From: Globodera rostochiensis
Lineage: Eukaryota; Nematoda; Chromadorea; Rhabditida; Heteroderidae
DNA length: 64,000 bases
NCBI GenBank assembly: GCA_018350325.1
Contig: JAEVLN010000006.1
Location: 1,998,693 to 2,062,692 of the forward strand
Direction: 5' to 3'
Below, piece by piece: positions 36,701 through 46,321 of the stretch (the stretch's first letter is position 1; each line of letters begins with the position of its first letter). The position numbers and the translations under genes were made by a program. The notes under the pieces were generated by a model that did not search any database, was not told the DNA's origin, and saw nothing but the letters and a program-made list of their open reading frames with translations.

Positions 36701-39069
36701 GGCCAGTTAAGCACATAGTGTTGATTAGATTTTTAAGCACCCTTTCCGCGGAATCGGGAATTTTGCGGCACTAAAATGCCGCATTTATTATACCGGGACC
36801 AATAAAGTCCCGGGAAATCCTAATTTTGACGTTTCATAAGTTCCCGGTTCTCCCCAAAAATCACGATTTTGCGCAACGCTAGTTTTGCATCGGAAGGAAA
36901 CGAGCCGATCTGGATTTTCAACTAACCCATTAGAGATCATACCGGGATTCTCGATCGAGATTTTTTGACAGTCCGATCTCTAATCTTTATCCGTTTATCC
37001 GATGTTGGCTTATGGTTTTTTTTTGTTATCCTTAAATCTTGTTTTAAAAAAACTTTAAATTTGTTAGGCAATCCGAGACCAGGTGATCACCAGCGGCACA
37101 CAGGTCGTTTTGCTTTACATTTACAAATTAAACAAAAAAAAAAGATTAAAAAATTTAAATATACAGTATCTAAAATTTTTAAACAATTATTTGCAGCATT
37201 TGGTCATCGACAATTTGGTCAGAAACGGCACGGATTTGGCGTAGACATTTTTATCACTTCCCTCCCATTCGCTTAAGCAATCGCTCGTCGATTTGGCCAC
37301 TGTAAGCATTGACACAATGAGTGCCGGTGAACGAATCCATCAACAGGTTGTGAGAAATTTTTCGGCACGAATTGGAAAAAATTTTTGCAAGTCGATTAAA
37401 ATTTGTTTTTTAAAAGTGTTTGTAATAAATTTGTGCAATTCATCGCTTATTAATGTTGTTGAGTACGAAATCAGGGATATAACCGGATGCCAAAAAAATG
37501 TCCGGTGCTTCCAAAAGTGAAAATTAATTTTTGTGAATTTCCGCATAATTTTCCTGGGGGTTTTTTTTTGCCAAAAAGTTATCGGTCTCGAGTCTCGATT
37601 TACGGCAATTCAAGTCTCGAGCATTCCTAGAAATCAGGGAAACCGAAATGGTTGGTAACATTACTGGTACGAATCCGCAAATTTAAGGACCGTTTTGTCG
37701 GGATGTTGCGACGTTTGGCAAACAGTCAAGAGCTGCACATCACTGTGGTTTGTGCAATATATGTTTAAAATGATCATTTTTTCTTTTCTCTACCACTAAT
37801 TAATTGCGTTCTGCAGGTGGTTCATCCTGTGAAAGAATCAAATGAGGTTTCGAATAATGTTACATTACCTCTAATACTTTTCTGTATAGCATGGCTACTA
37901 CGAACTTCAACACATCGGCGGCCCGTCAGCTAAAATAGCGCAAGAGGTCGCACCTTTTTGATGTTGATTGATTAATCACAAATCTAATCATCATATTTTT
38001 CAATGATAATTTACGCTAATTAGGGTTCAGCTCGACCCGGAACCCCTCCCCCCCCATCTTTTGGCCGGGGTTTTTGGCCAAAACTTTCCGAATTTTTAAA
38101 GGTTTTAGCTAAAAAAAACCACAAACCCCGACACTTTTGGTCGGGGTTTTTGGCCCAAACCGCGTCATACCCACCCCCGGAAGCCTCGGTGCTCAGCCAA
38201 CCTATTTAAATCATTAGAAACTGACACCTCTTGATCAGATCCTAAACTCATATGATCCAATTGTGCGATAAGCTTTTGGTGTCGAATAATCCAATTAAAA
38301 AAAATTATTCATACAGTAATCCACACCATATTTACACTATACTACTTTTTGTGTACTGTAGGCCGACAATGTGTTGGTCATTCAGCGGCGTCGGGACCTT
38401 GAAGATCGCCGGCGTTTCAGAAAGTTTCTTTATGTACGAGCAAAGTTTGGCTGTTTGGAGAGACAGCAGAACAAATTTGCATAATTTATTATTTTGTAGA
38501 TACTGAAGAATCGTTATGGCGGTCGATGCATTGAGGTGGACCAGGTGAGTGTTGCCACTTCCGTCCCGAGTGTAGGGTCACTATCATATCCCAGAACTCC
38601 GACATTTTTGGGCCGGAATTGTTGCATCAAACTTTTCGAATCTAAGATCTTGGGGATGTTTAACTTAAAAACTGGCCACCGATGAGGATTAAGGCTTTGA
38701 AACATTTATTCTTATTTTCTTTTTGGTGTCAGATTGAAATGCTGTTCCAGCCCACCACACTAATGGTTTGTGCGTGCTTTTCCACCAAAATTTGGCATAT
38801 TGTAGTATAAAAATGCCCAAAAAAAAATTGGCATATTGTTGTATAAAAATGCCCAAAAAATGGCATATTGTTTTATTAAAAAATTCCGGTATTTCGTTGT
38901 ATAAAAATGCCCTAAAAATTGGCATTAAATTGGCATATTGTTGTATTAAAATGCCCAAAAAATGGCATTTCGTTGTATAAAAATGCCCAAAATTGGCATA
39001 TTGTTGTATTAAAATTGCCAAATGTTTTTTTTTCGTTTTCAGCACACTTTGGTGGAGGTGAACAAATGA
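30714..39069 (+). CDS. TWNK: Twinkle, mitochondrial replicative DNA helicase
   Basis: Exons: 30714-30979, 31192-31225, 31953-32137, 32430-32520, 33541-33650, 33711-33743, 34213-34298, 34571-34647, 34982-35143, 35814-35855, 35942-35973, 36556-36685, 37068-37103, 37197-37217, 37278-37346, 37688-37747, 37817-37846, 37890-37946, 38362-38433, 38500-38544, 38733-38765, 39043-39069. They sum to 1698 bp in phase: 565 aa. Family landmarks: DPRIRHIWSEAIELGEI in the linker; GEISVISGGHYGKTTFLCEY (helicase Walker A region); NFEMPEDK; WLDKFERT; HLVIDNLQ (Walker B Asp) across a junction; DRFVGMLRRLAN; VVVHPVKE; ADNVLVIQRRR; LKNRYGGR. It unwinds mtDNA as a hexamer. The N-terminal primase-like half is reduced, so a start further upstream is possible. 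The Walker A first Gly is replaced (SGGHYGKTT). Exon 14 is only 21 bases. Confidence 0.93.
31352..31542. mobile_element. hAT-like element (191 bp), CAGGGTGGCCATC family
   Basis: Inverted ends CAGGGTGGCCATC and GATGGCCACCTTG are flanked by GACTGGAT and GCCTGGAT, a near-perfect 8-bp duplication. The body iterates AAAAAGCAGGA words. It lies in Twinkle intron 2. Confidence 0.82.
32617..33285. mobile_element. hAT-like element (669 bp), CAGGGATGGGCGG family
   Basis: Inverted ends CAGGGATGGGCGGAA are flanked by an exact 8-bp duplication TTACCCAG (32609-32616 and 33286-33293). Subterminal words are ACGGAAAACGGAAAA. The core has a G-run, the GC hairpin at 32816-32837, the stretch CTTGTGAATTGTCATCTAAA also present in the 41800 element, and a tRNA-like segment at 33070-33147 on the minus strand. 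It lies in Twinkle intron 4. Confidence 0.94.
33070..33147 (-). ncRNA. tRNA-like box A/box B module inside element
   Basis: On the minus strand, TGGTATAATGGTGAGTGG resembles box A, and GGTTCACATCCCCGAC, about 40 bases later, resembles box B. It is the same module as 286-355, 42502-42571 and 40811-40882. It could act as an internal Pol III promoter; transcription is inference. Confidence 0.5.
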
Positions 39070-39890
39070 ATTGAGCGATGGACGGATGTGATAAATGCGA
39101 GGGAATTTTTGCGTTTAATACACATACACCTACTAAACGTAATATTTGTCTTTCACCAGCTTGGGTCAAAAAAGAATGGAAATTTTTTATTTCTGTAACC
39201 GGTTCATTATAAAAATTCTGAAAGTTTCTATATAATTATTGTACTGTTGGAGCTTTGCCTCCATAAAATTTGGTGATTTTTTTAATATTTACAAAATGTA
39301 AAGAAAAAGCATGAAATTCTTGAAAATAAATTTAAAAATATTTTGACCCAAGCAATGGCTTTCTCAACTTCTCTTTAAAAGTTGGAAAAACAATTCTTTA
39401 AATAAAAAACAAACATTTTTTTAAAATTTAAATTTGTGAATATGAAAAATAGTTCATATATCTAGGTGGGAAACTGAAAAAGATTGACAAATTTTGAAAG
39501 TTTTTAAACATAAAATTTGAGTAGATTTGTAATTTTTTTGTAGAGCCCGGGCCTATCGAAATTTCGATCAAGATTTTTTGAGATTTCGGTCAAAATCTCG
39601 ATCACGCAATTTACCGACTTTTTTTAATGATCTCAATAGCGATAATTTTTGCAAATTTCAGTGAAAAATTATTTTAAAAATATAAATTTTTCATTCCAAT
39701 CTTGATTTTACGATGTCAATCAAAAATTGGTTGTGATTGACGTTTTTGGAAGTGATATGGGCCGGGCAATTTTTCCTCACCCCACACATTTCACATGTTT
39801 ACCCCCAATTTCGTTGTTATCTGTTGCCACCCCCCTTCCCCAATTTACGTTAGGGGCCACATTTTGCGCCTTTATATAAACGAACGGCCA
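39070..39890. other. intergenic 3' of Twinkle
   Basis: No gene. One element end-like segment TAGAGCCCGGGCCTATCG at 39541 is followed by inverted TCGAAATTTCGATC words; it resembles the 47737 element. Confidence 0.45.
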
Positions 39891-39891
39891 T

Positions 39892-40563
39892 CAACTCGTT
39901 TTTTTTTCAACTCGTTTTTGGATCAACTCGTTTTTTCTGATTCGACTCATTTTTTCTGATTCAACTCGTTTTTTTTTAGTAACAAGAAGCATTTATGAGC
40001 ATAAAGGGCGTTGCTAGGGGTATTCGGGGGCGTAGAACCCGAATATGACTCCCATTTTGCATAATTCTAAATCCCGAACCTGAATTCGAACATTTTTTAA
40101 AAAATTTAAAAATTTTCAGAAATTAATTTTTGCTCTCAAGCGCACAATTACAACAAAAAGGCAAACAATGAACGAATTCATGCTTTTTGATCGATTTTGA
40201 GCCCCAAAATTAATTTTTTAAAAATTCAGAATTTCTGAAAAATTTATTCGAATTCAGGCCCAGGGTTCGAAATTGGCAGAAAAGGAAATCAGATTCGGAT
40301 TCTACGCCCCCGAATACTCCTACTAACACCTTTTCTCAACTTAGAAAAATTTGTGTTTTTTTCAAAAAATCATTTAGATGATGTCTTATGACAAATCTGA
40401 TGTCATATTCGTGTTCAGCGGCCAATAACCTCCGAGTACTTCCAAGAATTGCATAAAAACCTTCAAATACCGCTCATTAAATGCTTTTTGTTACTAGAAA
40501 AACGAGTTGAATCAGAAAAACGAGTCGAATTAGAAAAAACGAGTTGGTGAAAAACGAGTTGAT
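39892..40563. mobile_element. CAACTCGTTTTT TIR element with an inner element
   Basis: Several CAACTCGTTTTT words at 39892-39980 are mirrored by AAAACGAGTTG words at 40497-40562. Inside, 40016-40322 has its own inverted ends AGGGGTATTCGGGGGCGTAG and CTACGCCCCCGAATACTCCT, whose core resembles 22200-22440. The layout is a nest of two. Target duplications were not resolved. Confidence 0.72.
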
Positions 40564-40652
40564 ATTTTACCATATAAACAGATAAGTTGTTCTAAAATTT
40601 GGGAACAGAACAGGAACAGATTCAAAATAGAACAGCAAAACACTGGTTTGTA

Positions 40653-40882
40653 ATAGGGGTAAGCCTCGATACCCGAGCCCCAAAATGGGGTCGTCCCCGA
40701 CACCGACATGGCCAACCCCGACCTTTTTTTGGGTAAGGATCGGGGCTGAACGTACCCCTAAAGTCGGCCTTTTTGGAGAAGCAATGAGTACTTTCAAAAA
40801 TATTATTCGGTGCTTGATTTAGTGGTGTAGTGGTGAGTGATGGCTGGTATAGGAGGGTTCAGATTCTGGTGTTGTAATTATC
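40653..40882. repeat. GGGGTCGTCCCC patch plus solo tRNA-like module
   Basis: 40653-40765 is bounded by TAGGGGTAAGC and GTACCCCTA, probably inverted ends, with CCCCGACACCGACATGGCC words shared with 7488-7650. Next to it, 40811-40882 carries the tRNA-like module: box A-like TGGTGTAGTGGTGAGTG and box B-like GGGTTCAGATTC. Confidence 0.5.
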
Positions 40883-41240
40883 TTTTCCGAGTTTCGCTGT
40901 GAACATCTTAAAAAAACAGAATTTTTTCCAATTTAAAAATGTTTTTAATGACAATTTAGCTCAAATTTTCATTTGAACGGACAAATTGATTTTTTGTGTT
41001 CGGCGCTTTGTAGCAAGCTTAAAAGCGATGTTAAACAAAACGCATTGGGCTTTTTTGTAGCTCTATTTGTGCGCCTAAAAAGCACCAAGAGCTAAGGAGG
41101 GTCAAATAACATTTTGGTAGAGGGTATGACACGTTTGCTCTTGGTGCTTTTTAGGGTCACTAATAAAGCTAAAAAAAGAAATCATGGAGTGGGCCATTTC
41201 GACATGCGTTGCCCAGCCTGAATATTGCCCTCCTTGTATA

Positions 41241-41591
41241 GCTGGCTGCACAATTGTGGAATGGCCGATGACTCCGTTATGTCTGCTTTTGTGCTCCCTG
41301 TTGCTGAGCCCAGCATTCATTTCGCAGGAGGTGACGAAGGCGAACGTTAGCGGTTTTTGGTCAATTTGAGCTTAAAAAAAGGTTTGGCGGTGCTGATTGG
41401 CATCGCTGGAAAACATGGAACCAAATCGATGCAATTGTGGAAATTCAAAAAAAAAAAAAAAACCCCAAATTTGTCAGGTCGAGCCGTTGCTGAAGCTGTA
41501 CGACAGTGACGGGAACGAAAGCGACGGGACCAGTTTGGCCAGCTTCAACTCGTCCGTGCTCAACATCACCGGCGGTGATCAATCATATTAG
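41241..41591 (+). CDS. fragment of unidentified gene (terminal exons)
   Basis: Not recognised. After an acceptor-like GTATAG at 41240, a GC-rich open stretch reads WLHNCGMADDSVMSAFVLPV and AEPSIHFAGGDEGE. After TTTGTCAG at 41477, a second reads VEPLLKLYDSDGNESDGTSL, then ASFNSSVLNITGGDQSY and a stop at 41589. The second piece looks like a real C-terminal exon. How they join, and where the 5' part is, I cannot say; 5' exons may lie beyond the transposons or be lost. Confidence 0.35.
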
Positions 41592-41799
41592 AGCAAAAAA
41601 ATGTTATCATATTTTCATTTTATAATAAAGACCCTTGTTTCGATAAATTCTGGTCCACTACAAATAGCAGGGGAACACTTGTCCCCCAAAATAATTTGTG
41701 CATATTACATGCAAAATTTGCATCAACGTTATAACAAATGTAAACTGACTAATCTCTTTGAGTTAAAAGGCTCTAAAAATTAATAACATACTTTCACAC

Positions 41800-42720
41800 C
41801 AGGGATGGGCAAAATCGGAAAATAAAATCCGAAATCCGAATTCCGAAATTCCGGAAAACCAAAAATCCGAAAGGATTTTAAATCCGAAATCCGAATTCAC
41901 GAAAATCCCGAAATTTTTCCGGAATCCGAAACCCGAAATCCGAAATTTTTTCCAGGAAATTTTTGCATTTCTGATAAACAAAAAAAGGTTTTTCTATCTT
42001 ATTTGTGCTTCACTCCGATATGCAATAATTATTACCATTCTCCTTCGTCTAATTGGTCAGCAAAAAGGTTTTTGAGAACTATGCTTTAGATCTGGGGGGA
42101 TGGGGTCAGCGGTGCCGATAGGCGCCGCCGAGAAAATTTTTAATTTTGACTCAATTTGTTAAAAGATTTGCAATCAATATTTTAAAAATACGCAATTTTT
42201 GGAGGAGTCCGGCGGTGCCGATAGGCGCCGCCGGGAAAATTTTTTGAAAATTTTAACGAATCTTGTTAAGAAAATTGGCTTTTCTGCATTTTATGGCACT
42301 AAAGTAATTTACGATCACTCAACTTTGAATAAAGTTAAAAATTTTTTAAATATTCAGCGAATTTTACAATCAAAAATGAAATGAAAACTTGTGAATTGTC
42401 ATCTAAAATATTTTTAAAAATGGGAAATTTAAAAAAATTTATGGAATTGTTTACATAGTCGACCGTAAATGTTCAGAGAAAGTCAGAAAAAATTACTAAC
42501 ATAGTCGGGGACCTGAACCCACACCAAAAGTTCAACGGCCCAACCAATCACCACTACACCAACACCAAGCTTTTCCACGTCTCAAAAATCCCATTCTTAG
42601 GGGTGCAAAATCCGAAATTTTGCTCAAATTCCGAAATCCGAAACCCGAAATCCGAAACGGCCAAAAACCCGAAATTTTCCGGAATCCGAAATTTCGGATC
42701 CGAAATTTTGCCCATCCCTG
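41800..42720. mobile_element. hAT-like element (921 bp), copy 2, inverted
   Basis: Reverse complement of 137-1057 with very few differences and the same length. Exact 8-bp duplication TTTCACAC at 41792-41799 and 42721-42728. Hairpins at 42108-42129 and 42211-42232; tRNA-like module at 42502-42571 (minus strand). The two different target duplications show that the two copies inserted independently. Confidence 0.95.
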
Positions 42721-42728
42721 TTTCACAC

Positions 42729-43546
42729 GATTTTTAAAAAAAATTTAAGTTTGAACAAAAAAGGGTCTCCCCTATGGTTTTGTGGCCAACTTTGATAAAC
42801 TGTAACTTTGTTTAAATCGGTAGTAGAGCGAGACGAATTTGATAATTCGTTGCTTTTTCGCAAAGACACAAAATTCCCAAATGCAAGAGCTAACTGACAT
42901 TTGTGAAGGTGCTAGGTCGTTTCGTAAATTCCTCCACTATGGGCGTTTCATAAATCCGCCTCATATATTTTGTGAAGTAATTTTAGAATATCGCATTAAA
43001 TCAGTTAAACCTTATACATTGGAACGCTCTAGATGCATATAAGCTGTTTGTAAAACTAAACTAAACTAAGCAGTAAATCAAGGTTTTAAAAAGTTTATGA
43101 TCAGAAAATCAAGAAAAAATCCCGATTTTTGGCAAGTTTACATTATAACTTTTTTGAAACTTATGTTAGAGCTTTCGAATGATATAAGGCTTTACTGATA
43201 TTAATGCCAAAAGTTGCAAATGCACGTTCTCAGTTATATTGGAGTAATGGCATGCCCTGCTGCTACACTCTCATGCCAAATCCACGTTCTCAAGCATTTT
43301 ATTGATATGATTTTATTAATAATAATATGTAAATGAACGATATAATTTGTGCGTCAATTTTCAAGCTCTCGTTGTTCATTTTTCAAAAATCATTTTGGTC
43401 CCCCCCCCCCAACCCTTCCTTTACATTAAACTTTTGCAAATTGAAGGCATAAAATTTTTACAAAAAATATCTGTTTGCCAACATTAATAAAATGCGTAAA
43501 GATTTTTTTATCAGAGTGCTTGAAAAATAATTTTGTTTAGCAAATT
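42729..43546. other. intergenic
   Basis: No supported gene; a C-run near 43400. Probably includes the promoter of the next gene. Confidence 0.4.
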
Positions 43547-45300
43547 ATGAAAGCACAAATGTTGGCATTGCTTTTTATTGCCTTTATAAATTATATAAAC
43601 AATTATTATTCCGTTTGTGCGTCGTCGCCGCCGCCTTACCAATGGAATTTGATCAATTCGGGCAACAATGTCCAAATATTTGCTCAGCTTATTGATGACA
43701 TTTACCAACAGTCTCAGCCAATTGCTAAATTGTCGTTTAACTTAACATTTGTTAAATATGCGTCGGAACTTGCCAATTTTCGAGTGATCGAGCACTTCAA
43801 CGAGGAAATGTGCCCGACTTTCAAAGTCAATCAAGATCAATGTGTTGGATTTCAACGTTATTCCAATAAACTGGACAATTTTATTGCCAATGAATTTAAC
43901 AAAAACATTTTCTGCCCTGAAAAGCCAATCCCCAAAATGGTGGTGGACCAAATTATGCAGCTGATCTTCTCGTTTGCCGCACGCATTCTTCTTTGTCTGA
44001 CGTCGGATTGGAAATAAAAAATGAAAATATAATTAATAATAATAATATTTAATTTAGTTATATTGATTATTATTCATATGATGGCATTGGCGAATGGCAA
44101 ATGCAAACACTTTTGTCGGCTTACAAAATGTTGGCTGCACGAAACGACAATAATGAAGATGGGTGGGTATGATTTAACCAGGCATGGCCACAGGCATCCG
44201 GATATCCGCGGATATATCCGGATACGGACGTGTAACGTATACAAAATTTTGAGCACGGACGGATACGAAAAAATTCGTATCCGTTGGCCATGCCTGGATT
44301 TAACTATTATTTCACATTCAAGTTTTAGGAAAAAAAAATAGCAGCTTTATAACGGAGCCTGGACTCACATTTTTATAAAAGTGCTTAAAATACTAAAAAA
44401 AAATTTCAGAATATTTCCATTTCCAATTGAACAAATTGGTGGGAAAGGGGACCATATGTGGGCTAAATTTATGAATCAGAACATATCTGAACAGACTTCA
44501 GAACGAAAGCAATTCATCGGTAGGGAATTGAAATTTAGGGAATTGGAACATGCCGCACTATTTTAAAACAAATAAAAGATAAAGTTTTTGAAAGTTTGGA
44601 ATAAAATTGGGGGCGTGCATGTAACTCTCGCCGATGGTCGACTCTTCGATGGCCAGTACTAAATTTAAATTTTACAAATCTGATAGATAATACCGGCGAA
44701 TCAACAGTCGGCTCTAGTCCCCTATTGAGCGAGTCGACCATCGGCGAGTCGGCGTCGGCAAGGCAGCAGCTAATGGGGCAGAGCAGTGATCAAAGGGCCC
44801 GGCCGTTTTACTTTAATTGTTTTTTCTCAATTATCTTTTTCTTATATGGATTTGTAGTCTTACCAAAATATTAAATTATTGCAGAAAACTTCAATTTCGT
44901 ATTAAAACTCTCGGAATTTTCACTGTCATACTATGAAGTTTACAAAGTGCTTGAAGCAATTGTAAATGAATCAAATGCGGCGCCCAGAAGTACCATCAAC
45001 AACAACAACCATTTGCCCACAAATGATGAACCTACTCAACCAGCAGTGCACACGTTTTTGAAGCAGTACTTTATTGCCAAACTTGGTAGCAAATCAATGG
45101 AGCAGTACAACGTGAATAAAGTCGATTGCGCGTTCGTCCGTTTTGGAAGAGAATTGGAGCGACGTTTGGTGGATCACCGCACTCACATCCGTTACCCTGG
45201 CTTTTCTGAATACGTCCAGCGAATGGAGGCGGAATGCGCGAAAGCGCCTTGGAGCACCAAAACCAAAAACACGCTTTATTGGGGGAAAAGGTGTCATTAA
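43547..45300 (+). CDS. secreted protein, paralogue 1, four exons
   Basis: Not recognised. Exons 43547-44001, 44058-44162, 44410-44519 and 44885-45300 join in phase to 361 aa. The first donor (AC/GTCGGA) is weak but gives the right phase; without it a stop follows at 44015. A signal peptide (MKAQMLALLFIAFINYI) precedes VCASS. The domain looks helical, with Cys residues (MCPTFKVNQDQCVGF; FCPEKPIPK). Exon order, phases and residues match paralogue 2: FPFPIEQIGG against LPTWKLPYSIYLEN, and NFVLKLSEFSLSYYEVYKVL against KFIHSLSEYSPTIYELIKMA. An element sits in intron 2. A secreted role is inferred from the signal peptide only. Confidence 0.75.
44179..44296. mobile_element. hAT-like element (118 bp), CAGGCATGGCCAC family
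   Basis: Inverted ends CAGGCATGGCCA and TGGCCATGCCTG with an exact 8-bp duplication GATTTAAC (44171-44178 and 44297-44304). The body is GGATATCCGCGGATATATCC words, shared with 56683-56843. Confidence 0.93.
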
Positions 45301-45429
45301 ATTTAATTTATTCAACAAATGATCAAGAAACAAATTTAAAAAAGAGCATTTAGCGGCATTTTATTAAGAAATTACACAAAAATGACGAAATTTATGCTAA
45401 AAAAATATAATTATTTCAAACATTTAATT

Positions 45430-45640
45430 AGAGTTGTACGGGCCCGGGTACTTTTGGAAATTTAGCCTCGGTCAAAAAAACGGGACTAATGGGCAAAAAA
45501 AAAGAAAAAAAAAACGATTTCGTAAAAAACCGGACCATTATAAGGGAGTTTTGAAGGACTTTTTGAAAACGGGATCCAAATTCGTACCTAAATTTGAAGA
45601 CCATTCTAGTACAGGTCCCGCCGGTTCCGTACAACCGTAA
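45430..45640. mobile_element. GTTGTACGGGCCCGGG TIR element
   Basis: Inverted ends GTTGTACGGGCCCGGG and CCGGTTCCGTACAAC enclose about 180 bases. Internal words (AAAACGGGAC) resemble those at 56060-56240 in a laminin intron. A clean target duplication is not visible. Confidence 0.7.
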
Positions 45641-45882
45641 TTAAATAATATTCAATTTTTTTTGACCTTATCAACTCGATATGGAATTGTTCGACGAGCC
45701 GTTGTGGAATTACGCGAAGGCAATTCAAATTGATTCTCACGAATGCAAATGCAATCTTTTGATTTAAAATAAATTTAATTATTTGAATTTTGGAAAAAAC
45801 GAATCATGAAACGACACGCATACCTAATTCGATCATCTCTGATTGCCAAACATTAAAAATGACTAAAACCAAATATTATTAG

Positions 45883-46172
45883 CAGGGATGCTACTTTTAG
45901 GCACGAAAAATTGCAAAATAGGCGCCTAAATAGGCACAAAAAAGTTCTAAAATTGGCATTTTTTGCAAAATATCTCAAAATCCTGAAAAAAGTCGCCAAA
46001 AATGCCGAAATAGGCATGAAATAGGCACAAAAATGTCGAAATAGGCACAAATAGGCATTATAAAGTCCACTCTATAAGCTCCAAATAAAGCTAAAAACAT
46101 GTTTAATCGTGCTTAACTCACTGTGCCAATTTCGCAGAAAAAATAGGCATTTGCCTAAAAGTAGCATCCGTG
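45883..46172. mobile_element. hAT-like element (290 bp), CAGGGATGCTACTTTTAGG family
   Basis: Inverted ends CAGGGATGCTACTTTTAGGC and GCCTAAAAGTAGCATCCGTG, exact 8-bp duplication ATTATTAG (45875-45882 and 46173-46180). The body iterates AATAGGCACAAAAA words. A solo end of a related element lies near 49870. Confidence 0.92.
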
Positions 46173-46321
46173 ATTATTAGGATTGACTTCCCAATTTTTT
46201 GTTATTTTATTTTAAAAGTTCCAAGGAATTTTGAGCATAATTAAAAGTTTTAATAAAATTTTAAAGAAAATATCAGTTTTATTTTTGGTCCTTTTAAGCT
46301 GTTTTACAATCTGCTGTCGCA

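Noticed and set aside
28955..39069. The Pro-rich gene as 5' exons of Twinkle
   Set aside because: It ends in its own stop at 30503 and the 30714 exon starts with ATG; phase and composition give no reason to join them.
41388..41412. Eleventh copy of the GC hairpin (GGCGGTGCTGATTGGCATCG)
   Set aside because: Too many stem changes and no G-run or core around it; may be chance.
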